From Burkholderiaceae bacterium (GTDB taxonomy: Bacteria > Pseudomonadota > Gammaproteobacteria > Burkholderiales > Burkholderiaceae_C), in contig JAURWR010000016.1 in NCBI GenBank assembly GCA_030654805.1, positions 1 through 54,717 of the forward strand: DNA of 54,717 bases. Reading direction: 5' to 3'. Each line of letters starts with the position of its first letter. Position 1 is the first letter of the stretch. Made by a program: the position numbers and the translations under genes. A model generated the notes under the pieces. The model was not told where the DNA came from and searched no databases. It saw only the letters and a list, made by a program, of their open reading frames with translations. Below, piece after piece: positions 24,370 through 32,777 of this stretch.

Positions 24370-26529
24370 TCAACGTGCTGCCGTGCGCTCGCTGACGACC
24401 TTGGGGGTCAGGAAGATCAGCAATTCGGTCTTGCGCGACGAATTGGTACGCGTCTTGAACAAGTTGCCCACTCCGGGGATGTCGCCAAAGAACGGCACCT
24501 TGACGATGTCGGACCGCTCGGATTGCTCGAAGATGCCCCCGATCACGACGGTGCCACCGTTCTCGACCAGCACCTGCGTCTGTATCGACTTCGTGTCGAT
24601 GGAAGGCACGCCCTGGGTTGCGGCACCCACGCTGTCCTTGTTGACCTTGACGTCCAGAATCACATTGCCTTCCGGCGTGATCTGCGGAGTGACATCCAGC
24701 TTGAGCGTTGCGTCGACGAACTCGATCGAGGTGGCACCGCTCGAGGTGGCGCGCTGATACGGGATCTTCGTACCCTGCTGGATGACCGCCTTGATCTGGT
24801 CCGCCGTCACGATGCGCGGACTGGACACCACCTTGCCTCGTCCATCGGCTTCGAGCGCAGAAATCTCCAGGTTCAGGAAGCGGTTCAGACTCGATCCAAA
24901 CAGCGATATGGCGAAGCTCGCAGGAGAATAACCGCCCTGAGCCGTTGCAGGCAGGTTGAGAAAATTGGTGTCGGTGATCGGGATGGTGGTCCCGGCCTTG
25001 AGTTGGCCTGTCTGTGCGGCAACCCCGTTGAGATTGCCGCTGATCCCTGCGCGCTGACCATTGCCCAGACCGAAGCCCTTGGAGTCATTGAACCCGAGGC
25101 GAACACCGAGCGACCGCCCAAAAGAGTCATCGGCTTCGACGATGCGCGCCTCGATCAACACCTGCCGAACGGGGATGTCTATCTTGGCGATCAGGCTCTG
25201 GATTTCCTCGAGTTTCGAAGGAATGTCACTGACGAAGAGCTGGTTGGTGCGTGTCTCGTAAATCACGCTGCCTCGGGGCGAAAGCATGCGTGTCGCACCC
25301 CCGCCACTTCCGCCGCCACCACCACCGGAATTCTGTCCGGTGAGACCGCGCGACACCTCTTCAGCTTTTGTGTAGTTCAACTGGAAGGACTGAGTGCGCA
25401 CCGGCTCCAGCGCGGCGATCTGCGCCTTCGACTCCAACTCGACCTTTTCCTTGGCCGCGAGTTCATCCTTCGGCGCGATCAGAATGACGTTGCCCGACTT
25501 GCGCAGCCCCAGGCCCTTGGCCTGCAGGATGATGTCGAGCGCCTGATCCCAAGGCACATCCTTGAGCCGCAGGGTCACGTTGCCTGTCACGGTGTCGCTG
25601 GTCACGACGTTGAAGTTGGTGAAATCCGCAATCACCTGCAGCAAGGCACGCACTTCGATGTTCTGGAAATTGAGCGACAGCTTCTCACCTGCGAAGCCCG
25701 GCCCCTGGGTGAGCTTGTTCGGGTCGATTTTTTGCGGACGCACTTCCAACACGAACTGGTTCTCGGTCTGATAGGCGCTGTGTTCCCACGAACCGCGCGG
25801 CTCGACCACCATGCGAACGCGGTCACCGATTTGCACGGTCGACACGGTTTGCACCGGCGTTCCGAAGTCAGTGACGTCCAGCCGTCGCCGCAGGCTGTCG
25901 GGCAGGCTGGAGCGCAGGAACTCGACCACCAGACTCTGCCCCTGCTGTCGAATGTCGACGCCGACCTGGTTGTTCGGCAAGTCAACGACGACCCTGGCGG
26001 CGCCATCGGCTCCGCGCCGGAAATCGATGTCCTTCAGCGGCAATTGCTGCGTGTTCTGAGCTTCGGCGAACCGGGTCGGTTCACCGCTGCCGACCGCGCT
26101 GGCCACAGCCGGTGAGCTGCTCGACTCGAGCACCAGAACCAGCACCTTGCCCTGCAATTCCGCCCGATAGGTCGCCGACTGCCGCAGGTTCAGCACGAGT
26201 CGCGTACGGTCGTCGGACTGAGCGACGTTGACCGACCGCAAATTGCCCTGATTGACTTCGACGATCGGCTTGCCCATCGCGTTGCCGACACCCGGCAGAT
26301 CGATGGCGATTCTCGGTGGCGTCTGGATCACGAAGCCTTTCGGGACCGCGCTCAACGGTTCCGACAACTCGATGCGAACCACCTCGGTTCCGGCCTGCTG
26401 CGAGCTGCTGATCGACTGGATGACAGCTTGTGCCATCGCTGAGGAAGGTGCGCCGAATATCAACGCGAGCGTCAGAACACGTGCCCGCCAGTCACCACCC
26501 ATGATGCGTTTCTCCTGCATGGCCTTCAT
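24370..26529 (-). CDS. pilQ: Type IV pilus secretin PilQ
   Basis: A 719-residue outer-membrane secretin that forms the exit pore for the pilus. The ATG at 26529 overlaps the pilP stop (ATGA). A signal peptide (LTLALIFGAPSSAMA, cleavage before QAVIQ) is followed by two AMIN-type peptidoglycan-binding domains, then a secretin/TonB short N-terminal domain (LSLNFQNIEVRALLQVIADF), an N-domain with a glycine-rich loop (GGGGGGSGGG), and the C-terminal secretin domain. The conserved ending is VPFFGDIPGVGNLFKTR. The length and domain order are those of betaproteobacterial PilQ. Confidence 0.96.
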   Translation of the reverse strand: MKAMQEKRIMGGDWRARVLTLALIFGAPSSAMAQAVIQSISSSQQAGTEVVRIELSEPLSAVPKGFVIQTPPRIAIDLPGVGNAMGKPIVEVNQGNLRSVNVAQSDDRTRLVLNLRQSATYRAELQGKVLVLVLESSSSPAVASAVGSGEPTRFAEAQNTQQLPLKDIDFRRGADGAARVVVDLPNNQVGVDIRQQGQSLVVEFLRSSLPDSLRRRLDVTDFGTPVQTVSTVQIGDRVRMVVEPRGSWEHSAYQTENQFVLEVRPQKIDPNKLTQGPGFAGEKLSLNFQNIEVRALLQVIADFTNFNVVTSDTVTGNVTLRLKDVPWDQALDIILQAKGLGLRKSGNVILIAPKDELAAKEKVELESKAQIAALEPVRTQSFQLNYTKAEEVSRGLTGQNSGGGGGGSGGGATRMLSPRGSVIYETRTNQLFVSDIPSKLEEIQSLIAKIDIPVRQVLIEARIVEADDSFGRSLGVRLGFNDSKGFGLGNGQRAGISGNLNGVAAQTGQLKAGTTIPITDTNFLNLPATAQGGYSPASFAISLFGSSLNRFLNLEISALEADGRGKVVSSPRIVTADQIKAVIQQGTKIPYQRATSSGATSIEFVDATLKLDVTPQITPEGNVILDVKVNKDSVGAATQGVPSIDTKSIQTQVLVENGGTVVIGGIFEQSERSDIVKVPFFGDIPGVGNLFKTRTNSSRKTELLIFLTPKVVSERTAAR

Positions 26530-27068
26530 CGAGCTTTCTCCTGGAGTTGGATCGAGCTGATGCGCTCTGTCCATTCACCCGATGCGTCTTGCACGATTTC
26601 ACGAAGAGACACATCGGTTTCGGTGATCTTGATGATCTTCCCGTAGTTCTGGCCGAGGTAATCGCCCAGCTTGACTTGATAAAGCAGCTTGTCGACCTTC
26701 AACAGCGCGAACGGCTTGTTTTGCTTGGTCACGCTGCCGACCATCGACACACTGTCCAACGGATAAGACTCCAGCGGCTCAGGGCGCCTGTTGATTTCAG
26801 GCGTCAACAGCGAGTTGGGCTGCCGGGCTTCCTGCTTGATGGCCACCGTGAGCTTCTGCGAGCTGAAGGGTTCGACCGCATCCGCCACCAGATATGGCTG
26901 CGGATTGAATTTTTTCGGCGGCAAGATCGGCTGCACGCTTGGCTTGACCTCCTTGCGCTGCTGCTCCATCCATTGGGCCAACTCCTGCTGCTCCGCGCCG
27001 CAGGCAACCAGCAGCAACAAGGCCACGACGGCGACCGCATGGCGTGATCGGTAGAGGTTGCCTATCAT
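26526..27068 (-). CDS. pilP: Type IV pilus lipoprotein PilP
   Basis: A 180-residue inner-membrane lipoprotein of the pilus alignment complex. It binds PilN/PilO and the periplasmic part of PilQ. The lipobox LLVAC puts the lipidated Cys near residue 23. After a flexible linker the HR-type domain reads YPLDSVSMVGSV...KLGDYLGQNYGKI, the common PilP pattern. The ATG at 27068 overlaps the pilO stop and the TGA overlaps the pilQ start, so both flanks look translationally coupled. The open frame extends far upstream inside pilO and pilN, but that is out of frame with them. Confidence 0.95.
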   Translation of the reverse strand: MIGNLYRSRHAVAVVALLLLVACGAEQQELAQWMEQQRKEVKPSVQPILPPKKFNPQPYLVADAVEPFSSQKLTVAIKQEARQPNSLLTPEINRRPEPLESYPLDSVSMVGSVTKQNKPFALLKVDKLLYQVKLGDYLGQNYGKIIKITETDVSLREIVQDASGEWTERISSIQLQEKAR

Positions 27069-27763
27069 TTCTTGGCTCCTGCCTTGGGCTTCTTGGTCGC
27101 AGCAGCCGCCTTGCGCAGGTCTTGAACTTCCTGAGGATCGAGGTAGCGGTAGGTCCGCGCCGTCGCGTCCAGCGACAGCACATCGCCGGTGCTGCCCTTG
27201 CCTTTGCTGATCGACAGGTTGTGCAGGGTCACGATGCGCGACAGGTTGGCGACATCGGCGGCAAACGCACCGATGTCGTGGAAGCGCCCGGACACCCTCA
27301 GTTCGATCGGCAACTCGGCGTAGTAGTCCTTGACCACCACCTGACCGGGACGGAACAACTCGAACTGCAGGCCGCGACCGAGACCCGCCTGATTGATGTC
27401 GGAAAGCAGGGCATCCATCTCGGCCTTGCCAGGCAATTGCTTCTCGAGCTGGGTCACGTACTCCTCGACTTGCAGTTTCTGCTTGCGCAGTTCGGCCAGG
27501 TTGACCGCTTGACCGAGCTTGTTGCGATAGTCTTCCTTGAGGGTCGGTTCCTTGGCAACCTCGGCGTCGAGTTCCTCGTGCGCCGTGGATAGGACCGCGA
27601 ACCAACCGACCCCGACGACAGCAAGAGCGACAACGGCCCACGCGGCGATTTTTGGAAGCAGCGGCCACTGACCCGGCTGATTGAGGTTCAACCCCCGGAA
27701 TTGCGAGGCGGCACCCTGAAATACCGAATTCAGCTCGGCGTTGCTTGATGTGGTGATGGCCAT
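27065..27763 (-). CDS. pilO: Type IV pilus assembly protein PilO
   Basis: A 232-residue single-pass inner-membrane protein that dimerises with PilN and links the cytoplasmic PilM to PilP. One transmembrane helix (about residues 36-58, AAWAVVALAVVGVGWFAVL) is followed by a coiled-coil stretch (about residues 64-110) and a ferredoxin-like domain with the FELFRPGQVVVKDYYAELPI pattern typical of PilO. The tail is Lys/Ala-rich. It starts six bases after the pilN stop. Confidence 0.95.
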   Translation of the reverse strand: MAITTSSNAELNSVFQGAASQFRGLNLNQPGQWPLLPKIAAWAVVALAVVGVGWFAVLSTAHEELDAEVAKEPTLKEDYRNKLGQAVNLAELRKQKLQVEEYVTQLEKQLPGKAEMDALLSDINQAGLGRGLQFELFRPGQVVVKDYYAELPIELRVSGRFHDIGAFAADVANLSRIVTLHNLSISKGKGSTGDVLSLDATARTYRYLDPQEVQDLRKAAAATKKPKAGAKK

Positions 27764-27769
27764 GCGATG

Positions 27770-28411
27770 TCACCCCTTGGCGGCTGCTGGCGCTGCCACC
27801 GTTCTGGCAGCCGCACCCGAGGCCGGAGCGGCGACCGGGATCGGCTTCTCCTGCGGACGCTTGACGCTCACGCGTATCGAGAAATCGAACAGCCTTTTTT
27901 GCGTTCGGTCGGTGGCCTGGGCACCAGACACCTTGATCTCGACCAATTGAGGCTTCTCCAGCCACTCGGAACTGTTGGCGGTGTTGCGCAGGAACTCCGA
28001 CACACGCTCATTGGTCTGGGCAGTGCCCACAACGCTGAGTATCTGTCCGCTTTGTTTTACGGACCAGAAATACATCCCCTCCGGCGTCTGCTTGACCAGT
28101 TCATTGAGCAGATAGACAGGCACGTTGCGGTCGGTCTGCAAATCCTCGACGGCTTTCTGTCGCGACTTCAGCGACTCGATCTCGGATTTCAACGCAGCGA
28201 CGTCCTTGATCTGTTCTTCGAGCTTCTTGATTTCGCTGCCCAGGTAAGCGTTGCGCTCCTGCTGAGCCGACGTCAACTGCTGCACGATTCCGTACCAGAT
28301 TCCGACGGTCAGCGCTCCAGCGAAGGCAGCCGCGCCGATCCCGACCAGAAAGGCGATCTTCTTGCGGCGGCGCTTTTCCTCGCGGTGAGGAAGCAGGTTG
28401 ATCAGGATCAC
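27770..28411 (-). CDS. pilN: Type IV pilus assembly protein PilN
   Basis: A 213-residue inner-membrane protein. The cytoplasmic N-terminus MILINLLPHREEKRRRKK holds the INLLPHRE motif that binds the groove of PilM. One transmembrane helix (about residues 20-43) and a coiled coil (about residues 46-95) follow, then a small periplasmic domain. The C-terminus is Ala/Pro-rich. It overlaps pilM by four bases (ATGA). Confidence 0.96.
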   Translation of the reverse strand: MILINLLPHREEKRRRKKIAFLVGIGAAAFAGALTVGIWYGIVQQLTSAQQERNAYLGSEIKKLEEQIKDVAALKSEIESLKSRQKAVEDLQTDRNVPVYLLNELVKQTPEGMYFWSVKQSGQILSVVGTAQTNERVSEFLRNTANSSEWLEKPQLVEIKVSGAQATDRTQKRLFDFSIRVSVKRPQEKPIPVAAPASGAAARTVAAPAAAKG

Positions 28412-29487
28412 TGGGCAAACCTCCTCATCGCCAGACCGCAGGCGGTCAGGTACGAAGGCGCCTCGCGGCGCAGCTTGCTCTCGCGGACGGCGCCGCCGAG
28501 CTTCATGTTGTCGAAGGGGTTCACGACCATCGACGCGAAGCCGGTCAGCTCGGTCACACGATCTTTGAGGCCCGGCAAGGTGGCCGTGCCGCCGGCCAGC
28601 ATCACGTAGTGCACCTTGTGATGCGGCGTGCTGGTGAAGAAGTACTGCAGCGCCCGGCCGATCTCCTGCGACAGGCTGTCGACGAAGGGCGCCAGGATCT
28701 GCTGGTCATAGTCGTCCGGCAGGTCGGCGGCGAGCTTCTTCTGCTCGGCCTCCTCGAACGAGAACCCGTACTGCCTGGAAATGAGCTGAGTCAACTGAGA
28801 CCCACCAAAGGCCTGATCGCGGTCGTACAGCATTTCGTCGTCGCGCAGGACCTTCAGACTGGTGGTGTCCGCCCCGATCTCGAACAACGCGACCAACGCG
28901 TCCCGCCCCTCATTGGGCAAGGCGTTGACAACACGGCTCATCGCCAGGCGCGAGGCATGCGATTCGATGTCCAGCACCACCGGCCGCAGGCCAGCGGCTT
29001 CAGCCAGGCCCTGCCTGTCCTGAACGCGGTCCTTGCGGGATGCTGCAATCAGCACCTCGACATCGCCCACTGAGGTCTGACTGGGTCCGATCACGCAGAA
29101 ATCGAGGCTCACTTCATCGAGTGAGAATGGGATGTACTGGTTGGCCTCGGATTCGACCTGGATTTCCAGTTCCTCTTCGCGCAGCCCGGCGGGCAGCATG
29201 ATCTTCTTGGTGATGACAGACGACTGCGGCATCGCCATCACGACGTCCTTGGTCTTGCTTCCGCTTTTGGAAATCACTCGACGCACGGCATCGGCCACTT
29301 CGTCGAATTTCTCGATTTGGCCGTCGGTAATCCAGCCTTTCTCGAAACTCTCGGAAGCGAATCGTTCCAATATGTAAGCGCCCGAATCATCCTGACCCAA
29401 CTCGACGAGTTTGACGCTCGAGGAACTGATATCAAGCCCGATCATCGGGGGATTTTTTCGGCCTAACAGGGTGTCTAGAAAGCTCAC
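28408..29487 (-). CDS. pilM: Type IV pilus assembly protein PilM
   Basis: A 359-residue actin-like cytoplasmic ATPase-fold protein that docks on PilN and relays signals from the pilus motors. The phosphate-binding loop MIGLDISSSSVKLVEL lies near the N-terminus, and the second nucleotide motif is LFEIGADTTSLKVL. The conserved VMLAGGTATLPGL and AMRRFAQ end the protein. I chose the GTG at 29487 because it gives the usual short N-terminus (MSFLDTLLGRKNPP) with a G-rich run about eight bases upstream; the in-frame ATG at 29508 is possible. It is first of the pilMNOPQ operon. Confidence 0.93.
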   Translation of the reverse strand: MSFLDTLLGRKNPPMIGLDISSSSVKLVELGQDDSGAYILERFASESFEKGWITDGQIEKFDEVADAVRRVISKSGSKTKDVVMAMPQSSVITKKIMLPAGLREEELEIQVESEANQYIPFSLDEVSLDFCVIGPSQTSVGDVEVLIAASRKDRVQDRQGLAEAAGLRPVVLDIESHASRLAMSRVVNALPNEGRDALVALFEIGADTTSLKVLRDDEMLYDRDQAFGGSQLTQLISRQYGFSFEEAEQKKLAADLPDDYDQQILAPFVDSLSQEIGRALQYFFTSTPHHKVHYVMLAGGTATLPGLKDRVTELTGFASMVVNPFDNMKLGGAVRESKLRREAPSYLTACGLAMRRFAQ

Positions 29488-29751
29488 AGACCATGCCCCC
29501 CCACACACTGAAACCAGCGGTGGAATGTTAAGAAATTACTTGAATGCTAGCAGTAAAGCCTTTGTGTACCAACGAAAAACAGGCTCAACAGAACGCTCCA
29601 CGTTGTGGCTTACACACGCTCTCAGACCTGTTTATCGGTGGTTCTGTACGGCACATGAGGAGTTTCTCCAAAGCATGTGTGTGCATTCATGTTTGAAAAG
29701 GGGTCGACCACCCCTACTTCCTATAATCAAACTTGAAATTCCTGGAACCTC
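29488..29751 (-). promoter_or_regulatory. Divergent intergenic region between pilM and the PBP1A gene
   Basis: This is 264 bases without a gene and more AT-rich than its surroundings. On the minus strand, inside this stretch, TTGGTA and TAGCAT are 17 bases apart and match four of six consensus positions each, so they could drive pilMNOPQ. The plus-strand elements are listed separately. I see no small open frame with a ribosome site that would support a gene. Confidence 0.35.
29699..29727 (+). promoter_or_regulatory. Palindrome and perfect TATAAT box upstream of the PBP1A gene
   Basis: A consensus -10 box TATAAT (29722-29727) lies 24 bases before the ATG and would place the start of transcription near 29734. 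No -35 is found at a normal distance: TTGAAA at 29693 is 23 bases away. Instead the -35 zone carries an inverted repeat AGGGGT/ACCCCT (29699-29715, loop of five), which may be an activator or repressor site. That last point is inference. Confidence 0.4.
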
Positions 29752-32121
29752 ATGAGTGAAACCCCGCGCGGCGATGGCAGGTCCGCCTCATCGTCGCCAC
29801 GCCAGCAATTCCCGGACTGGCTGACCGGTATCGGTCAGGCTGCCACCGGCGCGCTGGGGTTGTTTGCAGCCGGCGTGTTGTCGGTGCTGATGCTTGTCGC
29901 GCTGGCATTGGCAGTGGCCTACCCGAACCTGCCGGAAATCAGCGGCCTGGCTGATTACCGCCCCAAGCTCCCGATGCGCGTCTACGCGGCAGACGGCGTG
30001 CTGCTGGCCGAGTTCGGAGAAGAGCGTCGCAACTTCGTGTCGGCTGCGGACATGCCGCAAATCATGAAGAACGCGGTGCTGACCATCGAAGATGCCCGCT
30101 TCTATCAGCACGGTGGCGTCGATTACCTGGGCATCCTGCGGGCCGGACTGGCCAACTTCGGTGAATCGCGCAGTCAGGGAGCGTCCACGATCACGATGCA
30201 GGTGGCGCGCAATTTCTATTTGTCCACCGAAAAGACCTTCACCCGCAAGATCTACGAGATCCTGCTGGCCATGAAGATCGAGAGTCTGCTGTCCAAGGAC
30301 CAGATCCTTGAGCTGTACATGAACCAGATCTACCTCGGGCAGCGGGCCTACGGCTTCGCGTCGGCAAGTGAGGTCTATTTCGGCAAGCCGTTGAAGTCGC
30401 TGTCTATCGCCGAGGCGGCGATGCTGGCGGGCCTGCCCAAGGCGCCCTCGGCCTACAACCCGATCGCCAACCCCAGACGCGCCACGATCCGGCAGCTTTA
30501 CATCATCGACCGGATGCTGGACAACGGGTTCATCACAGCCGCCCAGCGCGACGAAGCCCGCAGTCAGCGCCTGACGTACCGAACACCGTCGGAAACGCCG
30601 GTGCACGGCGAATACGCGGCAGAAGCCGCGCGGCAGCTCATCTACGCCCAGTACGGTGAAGACGCGTACACACTGGGTCTGCATGTCCACCTGACGGTCA
30701 AGTCCAGCGATCAGATGGTCGCGTACCACGCGCTGCGTCGCGGGATCCTCGACTACGAGCGTCGGCAGGTCTATCGCGGGCCCGAGGCGTACATCGATCT
30801 GCCGGCCGACTCTCATGAGGTCGACACCCGCATCGCCGAGGCGCTGACAGAACATCCAGACAACGACGAACTGAAGGCGGCTGTCGTCATCGAGGTCAGC
30901 ACGAAGAAGTTGATCGCGGTTCTTCTCAACGGCGAGTCGGTCACGGTCACCGGTGAGGGCCTGAAGCCGGTGACCTCGGGGCTTGGCGACAAGGGCAACC
31001 CGAAGACGCAGATCCGGCGAGGCGCGGTGGTGCGGCTGGTGAAGAACACCAATGGCAGCTGGACGGCCACCCAACTGCCGGAAGTCGAGGGCGCCTTCGT
31101 CGCACTCGACCCGCGCACCGGGGGGATCCAGGCCATGGTCGGGGGCTTCGACTATTCGAAGACGAAGTTCAACCATGTGACGCAGGCTTGGCGGCAGCCT
31201 GGGTCGAGCTTCAAGCCGTTCGTTTACTCGGCCGCGCTCGAAAAGGGTTTTTCGCCCGCGACAGTCATCAACGACGCGCCGCTGTTCTTCGATGCGGGCA
31301 GCACCGGCAGCCAGCCGTGGGAGCCCAAGAACTACGACGGCACCTTCGACGGTCCGATGTCGATGCGGCGCGGATTGGCGAAGTCGAAGAACATGATCTC
31401 GATCCGCATCCTGCAGTCGATCGGAGCACCGTACGCGCAGGCGTGGGCAACCCGCTTCGGCTTCGACGCCGAAAAACACCCGGCCTACCTGACGATGGCG
31501 CTGGGCTCCGGCTCGGTGACGCCGCTGCAGATGGCATCGGCGTACAGCGTGTTCGCCAACGGCGGTTACCGCGTGAACCCTTACCTGATCAGCAAGGTGA
31601 CCGACTCGAAGGGACGGATCGTGCGCGAGGTCAAGCCGCCGGTGCTCGACGAGTCGATGCGCACCATCAATCCGCGCAATGCCTTCGTGATGAACAGCCT
31701 GCTGCAGGAAGTCACCCGTTCGGGCACCGCCGCGCGCGCGCAGGCCACGCTGAAGCGCACCGACATCTACGGCAAGACCGGCACCACCAACGATTCACTC
31801 GATGCCTGGTTCGCGGGCTACCAGCACGACGTGGTGGCGGTGGTCTGGATGGGTTACGACAACCCGCGAAAACTGGGTGACCGAGAAACCGGCGGCGGAC
31901 TGTCGCTACCGGTCTGGATCGACTACATGAGCATTGCGCTCAAAGGCCGGCCGGAAAACGAACCGCTGCCGCCCGAGGGCGTGGTCAACATCGGCGGCGA
32001 GTGGTACTACGAGGAAAATGTGCAAGGTGGCGGCGTCAGCAGCCTGGGCCTTGACGACCATGCCCCAGCCGCGCCCGACGAGGAAGAACGCAAGGGCATC
32101 CTCGACCTGTTCAACCGCTGA
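29752..32121 (+). CDS. mrcA: Penicillin-binding protein 1A, bifunctional peptidoglycan synthase
   Basis: A 789-residue class A penicillin-binding protein. It polymerises glycan strands from lipid II and cross-links them in the periplasm. An N-terminal transmembrane helix (about residues 36-58) is followed by the glycosyltransferase-51 domain with catalytic Glu113 in TIEDARFYQHGGVD and the motif GASTITMQVARN. The transpeptidase domain has the nucleophile Ser485 in SSFK, the SKN motif, and KTGTT at residue 675. An OB-like insert lies between the domains, as in PBP1A. The C-terminus is acidic (DEEERKG). The gene is also called ponA. It runs toward cyaY on the other strand. Confidence 0.96.
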   Translation: MSETPRGDGRSASSSPRQQFPDWLTGIGQAATGALGLFAAGVLSVLMLVALALAVAYPNLPEISGLADYRPKLPMRVYAADGVLLAEFGEERRNFVSAADMPQIMKNAVLTIEDARFYQHGGVDYLGILRAGLANFGESRSQGASTITMQVARNFYLSTEKTFTRKIYEILLAMKIESLLSKDQILELYMNQIYLGQRAYGFASASEVYFGKPLKSLSIAEAAMLAGLPKAPSAYNPIANPRRATIRQLYIIDRMLDNGFITAAQRDEARSQRLTYRTPSETPVHGEYAAEAARQLIYAQYGEDAYTLGLHVHLTVKSSDQMVAYHALRRGILDYERRQVYRGPEAYIDLPADSHEVDTRIAEALTEHPDNDELKAAVVIEVSTKKLIAVLLNGESVTVTGEGLKPVTSGLGDKGNPKTQIRRGAVVRLVKNTNGSWTATQLPEVEGAFVALDPRTGGIQAMVGGFDYSKTKFNHVTQAWRQPGSSFKPFVYSAALEKGFSPATVINDAPLFFDAGSTGSQPWEPKNYDGTFDGPMSMRRGLAKSKNMISIRILQSIGAPYAQAWATRFGFDAEKHPAYLTMALGSGSVTPLQMASAYSVFANGGYRVNPYLISKVTDSKGRIVREVKPPVLDESMRTINPRNAFVMNSLLQEVTRSGTAARAQATLKRTDIYGKTGTTNDSLDAWFAGYQHDVVAVVWMGYDNPRKLGDRETGGGLSLPVWIDYMSIALKGRPENEPLPPEGVVNIGGEWYYEENVQGGGVSSLGLDDHAPAAPDEEERKGILDLFNR

Positions 32122-32167
32122 AACCCATCCGCACACGAGTCGCGGGCAGACTGATCGCGGCGTTGAG

Positions 32168-32527
32168 TCAGACCATGCTGAACGTCAGGCCGACTCCAGC
32201 CTGCTCGGTGGCACAGGCCGACAAGATCGCCTGAAAATCGGCTCCACTGCGGGTGTCCAGCCACCGTCCATCCGCATGCTTGAAGTGAAAGCCGCCGCTG
32301 CGTCCCGCCAACCACAGCTCGTGCAAGGGCGGCTGGGTGTTGATGACGATCTTGCTGCCGTTGGGGAAACTCATTTCCAGCAGACCCCCGGTGCGGCTGG
32401 TATCGATGTCGATCACATCCTGCTGCAGCCAGCGGTCTGCGGTGACCTCGATACCCGAGAGCACCGCATCCGCCTTGGCGCGGAACTCGGCATCCGTCAG
32501 TGGTGTGAACATCGTGTCGGTAGACAT
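32168..32527 (-). CDS. cyaY: Frataxin homolog CyaY
   Basis: A 119-residue iron-binding protein that acts with the IscS cysteine desulfurase in Fe-S cluster assembly. The acidic N-terminal helix (FTPLTDAEFRAKADAVL) and the beta-sheet with DVIDIDTSRTGGLLEMSF and NGSKIVINTQPPLHELWLA are the frataxin signature, followed by GGFHFKHADGRWLDTRSG. The start lies only 19 bases from that of lptM on the other strand, so its promoter must overlap the lptM coding region. This divergent pairing with lptM-lysA is common in proteobacteria. Confidence 0.95.
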   Translation of the reverse strand: MSTDTMFTPLTDAEFRAKADAVLSGIEVTADRWLQQDVIDIDTSRTGGLLEMSFPNGSKIVINTQPPLHELWLAGRSGGFHFKHADGRWLDTRSGADFQAILSACATEQAGVGLTFSMV

Positions 32528-32533
32528 GGTCAG

Positions 32534-32549
32534 TAGAATTCGGTCGATG
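32534..32549 (+). promoter_or_regulatory. -10-like box directly before the lptM start
   Basis: TAGAAT (32534-32539) matches five of six positions of the -10 consensus and ends seven bases before the lptM ATG. No Shine-Dalgarno sequence is visible between them. If the box is used, transcription would begin at or next to the A of the ATG, giving a leaderless message. No good -35 was found 16-18 bases upstream. Confidence 0.4.
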
Positions 32550-32777
32550 TCGGAACAGAATCAAAGTTTAGTCTCCACGGCCCGTGCCAGCGTCTGGCTG
32601 TCCACGTTGGTCACCATGGGTTTGTTGTTGTCGGCATGCGGTCAGAAGGGCCCGCTGACACTCGTGTCGGCGTCCAAGGCTCAAGCCGGCTCAAACACCA
32701 ACGGATCCGTCGTGGTACCGCCGGCACCTCCAGCCTCGGCCCCGCCACCCCGCACCTGGGGCAGTTCGACGCCATGA
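32547..32777 (+). CDS. lptM: LPS-translocon maturation lipoprotein LptM (YifL family)
   Basis: A 76-residue small lipoprotein. In E. coli LptM helps disulfide formation and maturation of LptD in the outer-membrane LPS translocon. The signal peptide ends in the lipobox LLLSAC, followed at once by the family hallmark CGQKGPL (Cys about residue 31). The tail is low-complexity, rich in Pro, Ala and Ser. The TGA overlaps the lysA ATG (ATGA); the lptM-lysA pair is widespread in proteobacteria. The start was chosen for the signal peptide. Confidence 0.9.
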   Translation: MSEQNQSLVSTARASVWLSTLVTMGLLLSACGQKGPLTLVSASKAQAGSNTNGSVVVPPAPPASAPPPRTWGSSTP

